A DNA stretch of 64,000 bases. Source: Ditylenchus dipsaci. Its lineage: Eukaryota > Nematoda > Chromadorea > Rhabditida > Anguinidae. Positions 1 to 12,900 of this stretch are shown one piece after another. The translations under genes and the position numbers were made by a program. The notes below the pieces were generated by a model. The model searched no databases. It saw only the letters and a program-made list of their open reading frames with translations, and was not told the origin of the DNA. Where the stretch lies: assembly GCA_004194705.1 (NCBI GenBank), contig SADC01001293.1, forward strand, positions 124,001 to 188,000. The letters run 5' to 3'. Position 1 is the stretch's first letter. The number at the start of each line of letters is the position of its first letter.

Positions 1-1180
1 GAGTGAGAATTGCGGCTTTCTGCCTAAGGCTAATATCACACAGTTTTATTCAGATAAAGGCAGTACACTTAAATTAAAAATTTAAAAAGAGAATAATAAC
101 ACTTGTTTGTCGATTATCTTGACTTTTTGAAGCAAGACAGCCCTACGGGTCGCCATCCTCCAACTGTTTTGAACGAAGTTTTAAGAATAGAGTTTCAAGT
201 TTAGAATTGAAATTCAGACCACTCAAAGTTATGCTATGGGTTACTATTAAAGCATAGGTTGCTATCAGAGAAAATACGGTAATTCTGTTGTAACAAGAAA
301 AATGCGCTGTTAAAAAGTAGGCAGAAGGAAGGCCACCTAATCCAAGTAAAGTTTTTTTTCTTTAAAAAATGCTATAAAAAGTTCATTTAGGGAAAATAAC
401 CATTTTTCAGTGAAAACGTGCCGCTTTTTAGCGGCATTATGGCATCCCTGTGTTACCATTCATCAATAAAGATGTTTATGTCTTTATTGAATACAATATT
501 GAAAATTTGTTTGGATTTTGTTCATTCTCACTCACAGTGAGAATCTCAGTGAGCTCACTCACTCTCACTCACTCTCTTTTTTCCATCCTCACTCTCATTC
601 TCACTGCCCAAAATTTCAATACTCTTATTTCACTGAAAAATTTTCTTCTCACTCACTAATCGAAGATTTCCGCACAATCATATTGGGGGGGTCGTAAATC
701 AATCAATGCATGAAATCTGGAGGGTTAACTACTCATGTCTCGAAAACGTAACTCAAATCGAGCTTGAAATATAAATCTCTGACTATTTATTGCATGCTAA
801 TGTTTAAAAATTTGCATAATACCTTTAATTTTTTTTCCTTTGAAGCATTATAAGATAGGTATATTTTGTTACTTTTGCGAAGAAAATAATAATAGTGGTT
901 TTAAACCATATTTTTCGCTTTATGTATCTTATTTTCAGATACTTTGGTCACACTGACTCCACCTAAAGGTTGTTTGGAACTATTGCACTTGGTAACCCCC
1001 AAAAGGTCAAAAAGTTCAAAAATTTTTATTTGGTAAAAATTGATTTTTGTTGATAAAAAATAGTTATAGAAAACTATTTTTAATTGATAGTTATTTATTT
1101 TCTTCGTCGAGTTTAGACTTCAAAGTTTTTAAAATATGTCTTTGCCTAGATATAAAAATGGATGATCTTAAAAAAGAAGA
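1..1180. other. No gene seen; simple CTCACT-rich stretch
   Basis: No exon with convincing coding content was found here. Positions 525-660 are a degenerate run of the word CTCACT in both orientations, and the window's first bases (GAGTGAG) carry the same word inverted, so an inverted element may begin outside the window. The region could hold 5' exons of the METTL13-like gene that are too short to recognise. Confidence 0.5.
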
Positions 1181-1427
1181 TACCGTATTCACTCTATTAA
1201 CTCCCCATGGGGAGTTATTTTTCAACCCCTGAAAAATCGGAAATTTTGTGGTCGATTTTAAGATATCCGGGCGCTCAACAACAGTTCGAAAACTGGAATT
1301 AGGTAATCTAGTAATAACTAAGAAAATGCAAAAAACATATTTGCAAATGTTTGCTTTAGGCTGAGATATGGGGTCCGTAGGGTGGCGGCTTATTAGAGAG
1401 TGGGGAGTTAATAGAGTGAATACGGTA
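1181..1427. mobile_element. MITE, TACCGTATT/CTCTA family, copy 1
   Basis: The left end reads TACCGTATTCACTCTATTAA and the right end is its inverted form, finishing in TACGGTA. Just inside each end is the word CTCCCCA/TGGGGAG next to TTATTAGAG or TTAATAGAG. Other copies in this window start at 2897, 9190, 10932, 11809, 28927, 34601 and 53636. There is no coding capacity, so it is presumed non-autonomous. Confidence 0.75.
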
Positions 1428-1623
1428 TAGCTCTTTCACTCTTTTACTTTTGAAGCCAGGTTTCATTGTTGTATCCATGCATTTGATCGTTGAAAGAAGA
1501 TTCATTACAGTACATAGGTTGTTGTGGTTGAAGAGGGCGTAAAAATTTGTGATTTTTTAATTTCAAAAACTTTGATTTTTGGGTTACCTTTTTCTGAAAC
1601 TTCTTTGAATACTTATTATTTAG

Positions 1624-4600
1624 GAATGTCGGCTAAGAACTCAGATACTCGAATGTGGTCGGTGGACCATTTGGTAGTGAATACGGTGTATGTGTGTAGC
1701 TTAATCATTTCTCCGGCAAGTTTTTTCCTAGAGTGAAAATGTAATCGAAATTGCTATTTAGTTTATGGTTGGAGCCTTAAACACCGATTTCTTAAAATCT
1801 TCATCCTCCGAAAGACCAGATGAATCCATGCTCATTGTTGGACTAGGTGGTGGTGCTTTGGACATGTTCATACACACCAAGTTCCCGTCGGTATCTTGTC
1901 AAATAATTTTAAAAAATTATTAAATTGATCAATTTTAGGTGCAAATCAATGTTTTTGAGCTGGACTCTATTGTAAAAACTTTGGCTAATAAATGGTTTGA
2001 CGTGTTGAAGACAGAAGTCGAAAAACTGTTTGTTTTTTAAGATCATGCCGGTTATCTATAATAATTAAAAATTAGATAATACAAGACGGAATAGCTGCAA
2101 TAAAGAAAGCAAGCGGCAGAGGTATACAACCAAAACTCCATTAGACCGAAAAGTTAAGATTTTCAGGTGAAAAATACAATGTGGTTGTTATAGATGCGTC
2201 AGTCCTTTCTATACAGTTCTAACTTGTGAAAATTCACATAACTTTTTTTGCCTTAGATGTGACTCAACAACGCAGATGCCATGTCCAACTGCAGGGTTCA
2301 TACAACTAGAAGTTTTACGAACTATAAAATTGATTTTAAAACCTCAAGGTTCAATAACTTTTCAAAGTATGTATACTGAATTAAAGTGTTTAGGAGTCAT
2401 TGTGGTCAATGTGTTAGCACTTCAAGACGAGCTGAATAACTTAAAAATGGTAAAAAATTTACTACAAAAATATATATTTCGCAGTAATGTATCTGAGATA
2501 CACCTCATTCAACATTTGTTATACTTTGCAATGACCAAAGACGTTTAAGAATGCCGAAAAACCGTAGACCTAAAGCATAAAAAGAGGAAGAAGCGGGACA
2601 AGTAATTTCGATATAGACAAGCTAAGCATAATAGTCCAGGGGCACTCGAAGATCACCATAAAAAGAGTTTAAAAATATATTCAGCTGTCCATGAGTTCTG
2701 TTAGTATAATATACGACGCCTTGCAGATGAAATACAGTCGAGTGCCGATAACCGACACCCCCTCGAGGGTAAACACCCAACTGTCATGATTCCCAACTAT
2801 CATGACCGACTGTCATGAGTGCCAACTGTCATGACCCGACTGTCATGAGTCCAATGGTTATGAATATATATCTCCTCACATATATCTCCCAGCATATACC
2901 GTATTCCTCTAAAAAGGCGCCGGCCGCCTTATTTTTCAAACCCCCGAAAATCTGAAAATTGTCAATCGAAAATGGCCTTAACTGTGAAATTTTAGTCAAA
3001 AATGAGGGGGGCCGCCTTATTAGAGCGGACCGCCTTTTTAGACTTATACCGCCTTATACCATTCCAAATAAGAATACACCTCCAGAACCCATAATTTTGA
3101 ATTTTAGCCAAAAGTAATTCAAAATTCAGAATTGTGTGGAACCCCAGTTCTGGAGTAGTTTCGTAGCCCGTAGGCATCCAGGGTACTTCCGGTTACCAAC
3201 AGCTCCCCCCCCCCCCCCCCCCCCCAAAATTGACTTCAATTCATGAAATCCAGATGGTCTTTTTGGGGTATGTTATGGTCATTTTTTAATTGTTTTCACA
3301 TTTTTATGCTTAGGCTTAAGCAAGACTAGGCGAGCGTACGTTAGGACGGACTTGAAAATGTCCCGAAATTGAAAAAAGTAAGAAAAACATGTTTGAGTCT
3401 GTCCTAACATACGCTGGCCTACCCTTACCTAAGCCTAAAGCCTAAAATACACACCAGGGGGCAATTCAAATGGTGATAATAAGCTAAACGGCACTAGTAT
3501 TTACTTATACATGTGCACACTATAGTTTCTACATGCGGCAGACCCTAAGAAGTAAAAAACATTCAAAACTTGTTAATTTTTCCTATATTTGACTAAAATT
3601 TATTCAAAAATGACCCTAAAATACCCTAAAAAGACCATCCGGCCTTTATGAATTGACGTCAAAATTAAAAAAATATATATTTTCAATTGGAAACTGTTTA
3701 GAATGTTTCTTGTATCGTATTGTGCTGAGAAAGAGAGCTTAGGTTCACTTTTGAAAAATTTGGGGGTGGGGTTAAACTGGGACGCAGTACCGCATACAGG
3801 TATCCAACGCTCAGGTGGTTTAGGAGATGTCTGGGGATAAATGGATGTCTGTGGCGACTTTAGCAAAACTCAGAATACACTAGGAAATTTAATTGAACTA
3901 TTAACAAAAAAATTAGAGCGCTCGAATAAGTGTAAAGAAACAGGTTTTGGAGCTCATAAAACATTTGAAAATTTGCATTTAATGAACGACCACTTGGTTT
4001 GGTTGGTGCATGGATTCTCGAGTAGAACTGATGTGGGATTATAGGAAAAATTTAAAATTATAGGAGTTGCTCGTAAGACAAAAAATATTAACCTTAAAAA
4101 AATTTGTGCGGAATCCGCCGCCCCTGGACAATACTACAATAACACTACATGAGCGCCACTGCCTAGCTACCTCCACCTGGATCGGTGCCTCTACCCCTAC
4201 TTGAGTACCGTTAGGGTACCACTACCTGAGCATTAAAAACTGGGTAACACCACTTAAGGACCTCCACTTAAGTACCTGTATATGAGGTATATATGAGGAG
4301 GTATATACCCATAACCGTTGGACTCATGACAGTTGGGAATCATGACAGTTGGGATCATGACAGTTGGGAATCATGACAGTTGGGTGTCGTTCCCTCGAGT
4401 TCGTTCCCATTTAGGGTCCAAAATTTTTTTACCTCAATTTTTGAAAGACTTTGAAAATTATGTTGTGACAGTCTGGTGCCAATTATCGTAAGGATTCCGA
4501 TTTGCCGGTCATTTTCTAAAAACCCTTAAATTTGGACACAAAAAAATAAATACCGATAACCCGATACCCTATTGAAAAAAAGTCTGCCGGAATTTTGTTT

Positions 4601-6387
4601 TTTAAGTGTCAAATTTAAATGTTCTTAAAAAATGACGGACCAAATAGGAATCCTCACGATATTTGCCACCATACTGTCAAAACATAATTTTCAAAGTCCT
4701 TCAAAATTAGGGTAAAAAAGTGTCAGACCCTAGGTGGTAACGAACTCGAGGGAGTGTCGGGTTATTGGCACTCGACTTTATTACCTCCCTGAATTTTATT
4801 TCTAAGTCTTCCATTCTTTATGAGTAGCTGGCACTTCACGCGGAACCATTTTTGATATATTCAATGACCATCTTCCACTAGCCCATTACATTTTTAAATG
4901 AATTGTGGAATATTTCTGAAATATATACATACGACTTATCGAACATGCATAGAAATCTATAAAAAAAATATTGGCATTGATTGTGGACACCTTTAAGGCG
5001 TCTGATCCAGAAATGATCCGGAAGTTTGAATTTTTTACATGATATATGATCCATGATCTTGTCCGGTCAAAATTTTCGCTATGATATAATCCATGATCTG
5101 ATCTGGACCAAAACTTTCAGCTGATCTGATCCATTATATCATGTGATCCGTAAAAAAAATCATGATCTGATGCGACATGGTCCGATATAACTTTTGCAGG
5201 AGTTCAGATTATTTTTTGTTCGTTATGACGCTTAACATAACTGATAATACATCACATTAGGTTAGCATGGAGTCAAATGAACGGTAATCGAATAAACTAT
5301 TTGACAATGTTTGATTGCATGAATTCTTCGCTGCCATATGCCTACAAGGGGTACGCGTCAATTCTGCTCGTGTAACAATTTTCGGGCAAGATTTTTTCAG
5401 GACCCTTTTTGGGTCTCAAAATTAGGCTCTACTCATCCAGTCCAAAATTAATAAGCAAAGAAGTTTAAAAATAGTGGTATGAAATCATTTCACTAAAACC
5501 TGTTTTTTAACCATCCCTCAAAGAAATTTTGGTTTCCACAAAAATTATTTATGAAAAAAACGGATTTGAAAAAAGGAACACAATTTTTTGGTTTTCAACC
5601 CGCGCTTTAGATGAGAAACGACCTCAGGAAAATTTGGCATGATCAGATTTCGGCCAAATTTTAGGTATGATCAGATCCATAATAGATTCTGGACAAAAAG
5701 AATAATCTTATCCATGATCTGAGCAAAATTTTGTCGCGTGATATGGTCCATGGATCAAATCACGTTTCACGGTGGATTATGGAAACACCGCTTTGAACTA
5801 ATTTTTTTCACTTAGGATGAAAAATTTGAGCAACTAAAAAAGTAAACGATGAAAACGAATAAATAACTTAAAAATGTTAAAACCCTATAATGAGCAAACA
5901 AATTTGAATAAAAAAAACGGCGTTCTTGAACCTATGATGTTTTTTTGTTTTTATTGTATTTCACCAATAATTTTAGGTAGAACGTCGACTTCTCTCCGTC
6001 TTTCCAGTGTGCACTTCCATTTCTATCGAGACTGAATTTAACAGTATATATGCCTGCTTGCCTGAAGACATCCATCCAGACAGGCTCCATCCAACAGCAC
6101 AGATTTGGACTCAACGAAGAAAAGAATTGCAAAATGCTTTTGGATTTGCACAAGAAATGCATGACATAGACTTTAAATACTCAGGAATTCCAAATAGATT
6201 AAGTGCCTGTATATCAAAAGTAAAATATTGTATATTTCTAGTCTGTTGTCAGATCTCTTGCTCGACTGTTTGTAATTCCTGTTCTACAATTGAATATACA
6301 GAAATGTTAATTAGCTTTTGGTGGCCTCATTTGTTTTTTGTTAGCTTTTGCATATTATTAATTTTGAAAAATAAAAAAGGTTTATAG
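1624..6387 (+). CDS. METTL13-like methyltransferase (eEF1A Lys/N-terminal methyltransferase family), C-terminal domain
   Basis: Spliced exons are 1624-1673, 1762-1890, 1939-2031, 2076-2121, 2167-2215, 2257-2348, 2394-2449 and 5977 to about 6250; all listed junction phases agree. The protein shows the SAM-binding motif LIVGLGGGALDMFIHTKFPS, post-motif I VFELD, then DGIAAIKKASGRGEKY, VVVIDAS, MPCPTAGF and LKPQGVIVVNVLALQDELNN. The last exon gives VFPVCTSISIETEFNSIYAC, which aligns with the METTL13 C-terminus. This is the second, spermidine-synthase-like domain of METTL13, which in mammals methylates elongation factor eEF1A. Introns are about 45-50 bases except the last, 3.5 kb long and filled by two elements. 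The 5' part and N-terminal domain were not found. The end is uncertain: the open frame runs to 6387, but the family usually stops near residue pattern ISKVK (about 6225), so a missing base or a different stop is likely. Confidence 0.75.
2897..3035. mobile_element. MITE, TACCGTATT/CTCTA family, copy 2 (right end decayed)
   Basis: It starts TACCGTATTCCTCTA and carries the inner pair GCCGCCTTATT and GCCGCCTTATTAGAG typical of the family. The terminal TACGGTA on the right is lost; similar bases run on to about 3060. It is nested in the 2735-4778 element. Confidence 0.5.
3309..3445. repeat. Short inverted repeat, GCTTAGGC family
   Basis: The arms GCTTAGGCTTAAGCAAG ... CGTACGTTAGGACGGAC and GTCCTAACATACGCTGGCC ... 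CCTAAGCCTAAAG are inverted copies. A diverged second copy lies at 58768-58893 with the same word order, so it is a dispersed family. Confidence 0.6.
4980..5775. mobile_element. Element built from the word ATGATC(C)
   Basis: Positions 5000-5180 hold about a dozen degenerate copies of ATGATCC, TGATCTGATCC or ATGATATGATCC; 5635-5765 holds inverted copies. The middle (5190-5630) is unrelated AT-rich sequence. No clean terminal repeat or target duplication could be fixed. It lies in the METTL13-like last intron. Confidence 0.5.
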
Positions 6388-6953
6388 CTGCACATTTAAA
6401 CTTAGTAAATACACAACAAAACGAAACAAATCACAGCAAAGTGCACAATTAGACACAGAAATATGAGCTTATAATAAGTATCATAACTAGTTGTTTTATT
6501 AATTTACTTAAATGCGCTCTTAACTACAATAAACCAAACAAAACATAGCAAAACCGTATTTCTCAGATATAAGCTATACCTTTTTTAAAGACCGAAAAAA
6601 TTCTCAGTCAAAAAACTGGTAACACACTTTTTCATAAATATTTATGTCATAATTAGCAAAATAACAAAAAATAGTCGCACCCAAGAAAGGGTCGAGCTTG
6701 ATTCATTTTTTCTATCCGCTCTGAAATTGAATTCATTGAATTCAGACTTTGACCGAAAAGTTGAGTGCAAAATAAGATCTTTTAAAAAGTATAGCTCTGA
6801 TTCACATAGACAAATGAAGTTGAATAAACCCGAAAGATGGTAACTTCATTGTGTGTGGCGCTGATGTGTGGGGTTACACACTCATAATTACTTTTACGAA
6901 TAAACATGACCATTTGATTATAACATATTCACAGAACGATAGAAGAAGTTGCT
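6388..6953. other. Convergent intergenic gap
   Basis: This separates the METTL13-like gene (+) from the Hippo-like kinase (-), which run towards each other, so it should hold both 3' UTRs. An AATAAA-like stretch occurs near 6369. No gene or clear repeat was seen. Confidence 0.5.
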
Positions 6954-9900
6954 TCAAAACTGCACTGTTCCGTTTTTCTTGTGAGAGATAGCATCAAGAA
7001 TAGCCTGAAATAGAGCTTGTTAGTATAATTTAAGAATCTAATTTCTAAAAAAGCCTACCTGTCTTTTAGCATGGTATCGAGCTTGCAAAGCTCGAAGTTC
7101 GGCGTCCATCTCTAAAAATACAAAGTATTAAAAGTTTTCAACTTTTGAAAATTTTTGAATACTTCATGGTTAAAATGTATGTAACGCGAGATGTAAATCT
7201 CCCGTCAAATTTTTAAAACTTCTTGTTCTCGGTGATAAATTTTCAATTTTTTCATTTTTTCGCACCAGCATGTAGCTATCTGAGGTAAAGTTACTTGGGT
7301 TTGAAAAAGTGGCTTCCATGGCGCAGTGCATAAGCGTTCGTATTTATTGGCCCAAAATAGTGTCGCAGATTTGATCCCGCCTGGTGGCATGCTATTTATT
7401 TTAGCTTGTTTGACCAGTTCTAGGGGCAATTAGACTTTTTTGACGCCAGATCCGGAATCAGCTACCCAAAAAAAATGTTATAGAAAAATGTTTTTCATTG
7501 CGTAAGTTTTATTTTTTGTCAATGTTAGAAAACCATCGGCAAGGCGTTAGTCATTTCACTCTTATCGGCCAACTTTGTCAACAACTTAGTATGTTTGAGA
7601 AGCCCACACTCAGATATTTTCCCTTCATGAGGACCCTCAAATGTTTGCCAGATATTTCAAAGCCTCTCACTTGTACTCTACGTTTGAGCGTGCCAATGAG
7701 GTTGCTGTGCAATAAAGTTGCAAAGAGTTGGGTATTAGGGTGTGGTTATCTATTTTTGAGTATGCACATGTGTTGTTTATAGAACATATATGGTGCTCGC
7801 AAAATTTATTGGCTATTTCAGATTTGAGGATTCTCATATTTTCGAGTTTGAAATTTCTGAAAGAACCTTCAAAGAATTTATAAATTTGAGACATGACTGC
7901 TGAAAGTCATAAGACTATACGGAGACCGGAAAAAAGGCCTGCTGTAGATATTCTGTGTCTTCTCTACAACATCAAAAATTTTAAATTATCTAATAATAGT
8001 ACCTTTTTCCAGGCTTTCCTTCTTAATAAACAACTCTTCTGTAGTTAAGTTACGCAGCTAAAATTTATAAAATTATTAATTTCCAATATTTCTTATTATT
8101 AAAACCCACAAAGGTATAGTCACTCTGATCGTTCAAAGCTTTATGGAAAGCACTGTCAATGGAATTGTCGTAGCTCCATGTGGAACTGAAGGTATCCACT
8201 CCGCCCACTGCTCCAGCCTCAAACTGAGAGGAAGAGCTCTCTAAGGCTGATTCATTCAACTTCAGAGCCTGCATTCCAGAAGCCAGTTGACGTTGCTGCT
8301 GGATTTGCTGTTGCACGTTTTCGTAGGAAGGTGGAGGTGGAATACTGGACATGTTGGAAGAATTTAGACCATTCGGGAGAGTCTTTCTGGCCATGACACT
8401 ATTGTTAGACTCAACTGTGCGCTCAAACGATCCTTCTCTGGCGGTTTGGTTGATGGAGGAAGAGGGTGCTGTAAATGACAAGATTTAAGTTGAGTGGAAT
8501 TCAAATCTTAAAAAATTTTTATGAGGGATATTAAAGGGGGAAGTGGGTTGCCAAAACAACGAGCGATGGAAATTAGAGCTCATTTCGGGAGAAAGAAGGG
8601 TGACAGTGAGAACCCTCATTTTGGCTAGGTGATATTTGCGCAAAAGTTATTTGGCAAAAACGACTTTTGCGCCATCGACATTTGCAAAGACGACATTTGC
8701 TCCATCGACTTCTTTTATGTCTCGCTTTTTATTTCGTCTTCTGCTTCTCATTGTATAAACCATTGAATTAGATTACATTTGGCCTGAAATGCATGCTTTT
8801 TCTGCGAAAAACAGAATAACCAGAAACAGAAGAGGAAATGAAAAAGCGAGATATAAAGGAAATAGATGGCGCAAATGTCGTTTTGGCAAAACACACGTTT
8901 GGCAAAGAACTTTTGGTGCAATTATCAACTAGCCCTTATTTGGAAGCAGCAAAAGTATTTCGCATTTCTAACAGATAAAGTTTGTGTGTTTGACTTTACC
9001 GGTTAAAGCCCGGTAAATATCACCCCCAATAAAGCTCCATCAAAACAATGTCTCCAGGGATGGGGGTCGACTTACCAATGATATTTTCTTTTTGGACAAT
9101 TTTTCTGTGAAATATCTGTTTGATGCTTTGAAAACTTTTGAATTGCTTTTATTCGAAAATTTGATTTTTGGAAATTCATTAAAAAATAGATACCGTAATT
9201 CTTCTAATAAGCCGCCCCCCCCTAAATTCAAAAAACGGGTTTCTGGCATTGTGTTTTTGACCTATGTTTTGGAAACCACTGTTAGGCAAGTCATCATCTA
9301 TTTTGTAGCTCATCTCACTGGCTACAAATTGAGGGGTAACTTGCCAAAGAGGAGTCTTCAAAAAATGGGTCAAAAACACAATGCCAAGAACACGATTTTG
9401 AACCAGAGGGGGCGGCTTATTAGAGGAATTACGGTAATATGAAAATCTATGATTTTTTAAGTGTCGAATGCCGAGAAAAGTTTTTGTTTGCTGGAATGTT
9501 TTATGCTGTTGCAAAGCTGCATAAGAAAAAACTGTTCAACCAAAAAGAAATTCGTAAAACCCTTCATTTGTAAATTAAAATAACCTTTGTGCTGATTTTC
9601 CATAGTGTGCTGAATCAAAGTTCCCTCATCAAAGTTATAGTTGAGCATAGTGCCAGAGGCTGTGTTTGGCTTGCCAAAGTTATTGAGAGTGGCTGGATCC
9701 TTAGTGATCAAAGTGTTAACTGTATTCACTTCCAAAGCCTCGTGTAGGTACTGCTGAAAATGTAATCACTAATTACAATTACCTTAACATAGACACCTGT
9801 TAACTATATAAGTGAGGTGGCCTTATATCGGAGTTTAACTGTAAATTGGCCGAATTACACTTTACCGGAAATACCAAAATGCGGTTTCCAGTGCTCTAAG

Positions 9901-12900
9901 CCATTTTCAATGCCGTGAAACGGGTAGAAACACGTTTCTATAAATGGGAAAGACCTTTTTGAAAAAAAACTTTGTATGCTTTGGCCTTTTATGGGTTTTT
10001 GTCATTTTTTGGTATTTTACTCCGTTTTGGTCACTGAAGCTTTGCAAAAAAAGCTTTTTTATGCATTTCCGATCAAGAGTACTTCTCGGAATTATGTCTA
10101 AGGTATGTTTGTGCGCACATCTCTACCTTTCAAGCCGCCTACGCCCGCGAAGAGGTGCATGAAAAGGGTATGCATACCAGAGTTTTTTATGCGGTAGGCT
10201 CCAGTTAACAAAGCTATGTTCAAGTTCAATCTTTTAACCTTCAACAGAGATGACTTAGTCAAAAAATGACCAAAACCGTAGGGTGACCAAGGCAAATCCA
10301 CCTTCAAAAAAGTGTTTACGACCCGTTTCACGAAATGAAAAATTATTTGGAGCGCTTAAAACCGTGGTTTCGGATTTCCGGTAAAGTGTAGTTTTGCCTG
10401 TAAGCACTTAGAAGCAAAGGTTTTCGAAACTTTTCACGCTGCCTTATTACATTAAACACAAAAATACCAAATAAATATATAAACAACAAACATACCGCAT
10501 CATTGAGCAAGTAGTGTGCAGCTACATCTTGAGCATTTCCAATCATTTCTCGAATGATCCTTGGACCTTTGGCAGTAACAATAAATTCGTGCTAAAATAT
10601 ATAGGTTCTTTAACTAACGGTCACACAATTTTAACCTGAAGTAGATTTTCAGCAGATGTTCTCTCCTCAGGATTTTTGACCAGACATTTGGCAATAAAAT
10701 CGTGAAACTTTTCTGACCATTCAATACCATTCCCAACACTTTTAAGTGTGGGTGGGGCTTAGTCGGGATCATGAATATGGCTCTGTAAGTAAATAGAATT
10801 ATTATACACATCATCGTGAAAAATAAGAAAAATAGAATATTTTGACGCAAAAAAGGCTTCCAAGAGAATTTTAAAAGCTATCGAAGATCAGTTGAAACGA
10901 CTGCTATAATGAAAACCTTTAAAATGAAGCATACTGTATTTCCTCTAAAGAGAGCCCATGGGCGCTTTTTTCAACCTCCTCCAGCATGGGAGTTTACTAG
11001 GGCATGGGCGCTATATTTCAACATGTAGAAGTCGAAAGCGCTCACAAAAACTACAACGACAGTCAGGAAACTAAACACATGTTATTCAAAGTCTTTAACA
11101 GAATCAAGAATCAAATTAAGTGAATATAGCGTCAATTTTCAGTTCTTAGCCTTTTGTTCAATCACCAGTTGACACGGTGAAGCTTAGTACCCGATGATAA
11201 CTGTAGAGGTGGGCGCTTATTAGAACATGGGCGCTTAATGGAGCATGAGCTCTAATTAGAGGAAACACGGTATTTTCAAAAAACAATAAAGATTCAAGTT
11301 CCAAGTACATAAAATTCTGTCTTCTTTGATATTTTGGTACTTATATGAAGAAAAAAAACAAAGTGGAGAAGACTAAACAAAGTACAAATCTTTACTATAA
11401 ATCAGTTAAAATTTCTAAAGACTTGGGAGCCCAAATTTAAAGATTCGGGAGACTGAAAACTCAATTTTGGAAATTTTGTAAAGTTTTCTGTGTTATCTCT
11501 TGAAGAATCTGTAACAACCGAATATTTACCTCATTGGGTGTATTTCCGCGTGTGGAGGTCTGCCTTCAGCCATTTCTATCGCTGTAATTCCAGTGACCAG
11601 ATATCTAAAGAAAAAAGTTTGATTAAACTATAAGCGCAATAAAACAAAATTTTTACCAGCTTTCGTGTCATATCCAATTTCTTGAATCAACTCTGGAGCC
11701 ATCCAAAAAGGTGTGCCAATCACTAAACTTAGGTCGATAAGCAGGTTAACATCACCCAATTTTTATTATGTCTGAAGCCATCTGTTTATTATCACAAAAA
11801 CAATTAATTACCGTATTTTCTCTATTAAATCCCCATGGGATATTATTGGGTTGGTCCATTAGTTCGCGGTTGCTTATACACAACTCTAGGGTTGGCAAGG
11901 GTAGTGCTAAAACGACTGATCGATGAAGTGATGGGTTCGTTAACATTTTCAACAGTTTGTAAAGTCTTCCTTTTTCGCGTTTCAGAAATTTTTTTGAACC
12001 GTTGTAGACAGAAAGACAAAATCTACAAAATAGTTTGAAAAAATTTCTGAAACGCGAAAAAGGAAGACTTTACAAACTGTTGAAAAATGCTAACGAAACC
12101 CATCACTTCATCGATCAGTCGTTTTAGCACTACCCTTGCCAACCCTACACAACTCGCAAGGTTTCTGCGTGGGTTTCATAAGTTTTTAATAAATACGCTA
12201 TTAAAATTGACAGAAGACAAATCAAATTTTACTTGTAAAATTAGAACAAATTTTTTTGATGGGTTTCCAAATTGCAATTTTGTGTTTTGAATTTAATTAC
12301 GAAATCCATCAAAAAAATTGTTCTGTTTTTGCAAATTAAATTTCGATTCCGAAACCCATCTGTCAATTTTTATAGCATGTATTATCAAAAACTTATGAAA
12401 CCATGCAGAAGCTTGCAAAGGGTGTATAAGCAACCGAGAACTTATGGACGAACCCAATAGTTTTCAACCCTAGAAACTCAGACAGGTTTGAAGTTGATTT
12501 CGAGATTTTAAGGTACTCAACCAAAATCTGAAAAGTGGAATCAGGGTTGCAGTATAAAATCACCACCCTCCCCCCCCCCACGGGGAGTGATAAGATCGAG
12601 AAGATAACATCATATTTGTGTTTCTCGACCCCGATTTCATGAGAAAGCCGGCTGTTTTTTAAATTCTGAGAAAAAAATTTTTCGATTCAAAGGGGGAAAA
12701 CGAATATGGGGTAGATATGGGGGGAGTATCATGGTTTTTAGTCAAAATTTGAAAAATTTGAATTGGCACCTTTTGAATTTAAAGGGAATAAGGGCTGTAT
12801 AGGGAGGGGAAGGAAATAAAAAAAGGCCACTTTTATGGCAGAACGTTAGAAATTTAAATATCTGTATTCTTCGACTGCCTCACCATGTTATTCAACTGGG

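Larger units (their letters stand above)
2735..4778. mobile_element. Foldback element with CAGTCGAGTGCC ends and CAACTGTCATGA repeats
   Basis: It lies in the last METTL13-like intron. The left end CAGTCGAGTGCCGATAACC follows TA; the right end is an imperfect inverted copy (TTATTGGCACTCGACTT) before TA. Inside both ends are several copies of the word CAACTGTCATGA (2780-2865) and their inversion (4320-4390). A TACCGTATT-family element (2897-3035) and a poly-C tract (3205-3225) sit inside it. It is non-coding. Confidence 0.7.

Noticed and set aside
2740..2870. Regularly spaced CAACTGTCATGA repeats as a possible CRISPR array
   Set aside because: Spacers are only a few bases long, the repeats are degenerate and mirrored at the other end of the element; the host is an animal.
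3205..3225. Poly-C tract as a biological feature
   Set aside because: Probably simple sequence in a transposon; given the homopolymer errors here its length cannot be trusted.
9092..9514. Opposed frames of 111-116 codons
   Set aside because: They cover the two arms of the MITE at 9190-9436 and translate the same arm in both directions.
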